Positions 5,499 through 6,043 of a DNA stretch of 6,043 nt are shown here, piece after piece. A model generated the notes under the pieces. The model did not search any database. It was not told the origin of the DNA and worked only from the letters and a program-made list of their open reading frames with translations. Origin of the DNA: DATLOJ01 sp035536315. GTDB taxonomy: Bacteria; Actinomycetota; CADDZG01; JAHWKV01. Position 1 is the first letter of the stretch, and every line of letters starts with the position of its first letter. The translations under genes and the position numbers were made by a program. The stretch covers positions 1 through 6,043 of the forward strand of contig DATLOJ010000015.1 of assembly GCA_035536315.1 (NCBI GenBank). Reading direction: 5' to 3'.

Positions 5499-6043
5499 CG
5501 GCGACCCTTAATCAACAAGACCCGGGGGCCCTTCTTGACCTGTTTCACAAACCCAGTCTTCGGATGAGCCCACTCGTTGCGGGTCAAGATCGTGGGATTC
5601 ACCTGGGTTGCCAGCTCTTTCTCAGCCCTGCGACAAGCTTCATATATCTCTTCGGGATCCGGCTCCCCAATAACGAGCAGATCAACATCGGCAGGAGCCG
5701 GACCGCGACGACCCTGGTGCCTGCTCGCCCAGGAACCGAATATGGAAGCTTCTTCAATCCCTTGAATTCCCTCCAGAGATTCCTGAAGCACCGCGGAGGG
5801 GCCATAGGTCTTTACCAAGATCGACCTGAGCTCCTGAAAATAGGGCAGCTGCCGGTTGGCCGACACGATTCGCATGTTCCCGAACCGCTTCGAGACAACA
5901 AGCCCGGCCTCCTCCAGCCTTTCCACTTCATGGTGAATCGTCGGGGATGCGGATCCGGTAACCCTGGCCAGCTCAGCGAGCGAGAGCCCGTCTGACGACC
6001 CGATAAACAGCCGAGCCAAAACCCGAGCCTGAGTCTCAGACCG
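5495..6043 (-). CDS. Winged-helix/nucleotidyltransferase fusion, putative antitoxin of an MNT-HEPN pair (5' partial)
   Basis: The frame is open to the right edge of the window, and the residues before the TTG at 6019 (SETQARVLARLF) look like the first helix of the DNA-binding domain, so the true start is probably outside. Numbering from that TTG, a winged helix-turn-helix spans about 10-52 (LSLAELARVTGSASPTIHHEVERLEEAGLV). A minimal nucleotidyltransferase domain follows from about 88, with GSWASR at 95-100 and DVDLL at 111-115 forming the GSx(n)DxD metal and nucleotide site. The strand that carries the third carboxylate in many such enzymes reads QVNPTILT, with Asn rather than Asp. Related enzymes transfer nucleotides to HEPN partners and silence them, so an antitoxin role is inferred. 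The fused DNA-binding domain suggests autoregulation of the operon. It overlaps the HEPN gene by four bases. An alternative is a stand-alone transcription regulator with a degenerate transferase domain. Confidence 0.82.
   Translation of the reverse strand, partial: RSETQARVLARLFIGSSDGLSLAELARVTGSASPTIHHEVERLEEAGLVVSKRFGNMRIVSANRQLPYFQELRSILVKTYGPSAVLQESLEGIQGIEEASIFGSWASRHQGRRGPAPADVDLLVIGEPDPEEIYEACRRAEKELATQVNPTILTRNEWAHPKTGFVKQVKKGPRVLLIKGRR

Noticed and set aside
5402..5995. A 197-codon plus-strand ORF opposite the MNT-HEPN genes
   Set aside because: It lies antisense to two well-supported overlapping genes, and its translation shows no recognisable domain or plausible composition.
6017..6019. 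TTG at 6019 as the start of the nucleotidyltransferase
   Set aside because: No ribosome binding site lies before it, the frame stays open to the edge, and the upstream residues extend the first helix of the winged helix.

Overview
The window looks like chromosomal DNA of a GC-rich actinobacterium, possibly from an uncultured or environmental lineage. The main support is the first gene, whose protein resembles the MeaA/ethylmalonyl-CoA mutase proteins of Streptomyces-type actinobacteria almost block by block. Other support is the frequent use of GTG and TTG starts and stop/start overlaps. This placement is from remembered family sequences, not from a search.

Layout, left to right. (1) Bases 2-1600, plus strand: the C-terminal three quarters of a coenzyme-B12-dependent acyl-CoA mutase (MeaA/Ecm type), cut by the left edge. 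(2) Bases 1601-1700: a convergent intergenic space with two direct copies of a 27-bp repeat. (3) Bases 3940 down to 1701, minus strand: a two-gene operon, ugd then uxs, predicted to turn UDP-glucose into UDP-glucuronate and then UDP-xylose, a donor for surface polysaccharide or glycosylation. (4) Bases 3941-4105: a divergent promoter region. It also holds a strong ribosome binding site that serves a 7-codon leader ORF rather than the next annotated start. (5) Bases 4106-4939, plus strand: a membrane-anchored neutral zinc metallopeptidase of the YpfJ family. (6) Bases 4940-5027: a second convergent intergenic space carrying a relative of the repeat in region 2. (7) Bases 6043 down to 5028, minus strand: a winged-helix/nucleotidyltransferase protein, cut by the right edge, followed by a HEPN protein overlapping it by 4 bases. 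This is an MNT-HEPN toxin-antitoxin-like pair.

The mutase (central carbon), the nucleotide-sugar operon, the peptidase and the MNT-HEPN pair have no obvious shared function. The most unusual structure is the repeat family. A 15-base near-palindromic unit centred on CTA occurs four times, twice in each convergent intergenic gap and always 40 bases apart start to start. The two loci align without gaps over more than 55 bases. Other points worth attention are a Gly-to-Ala change in the B12-binding DxHxxG motif of the mutase, the coupled leader ORF ahead of the peptidase, and the gene order and HEPN motif of the MNT-HEPN pair.
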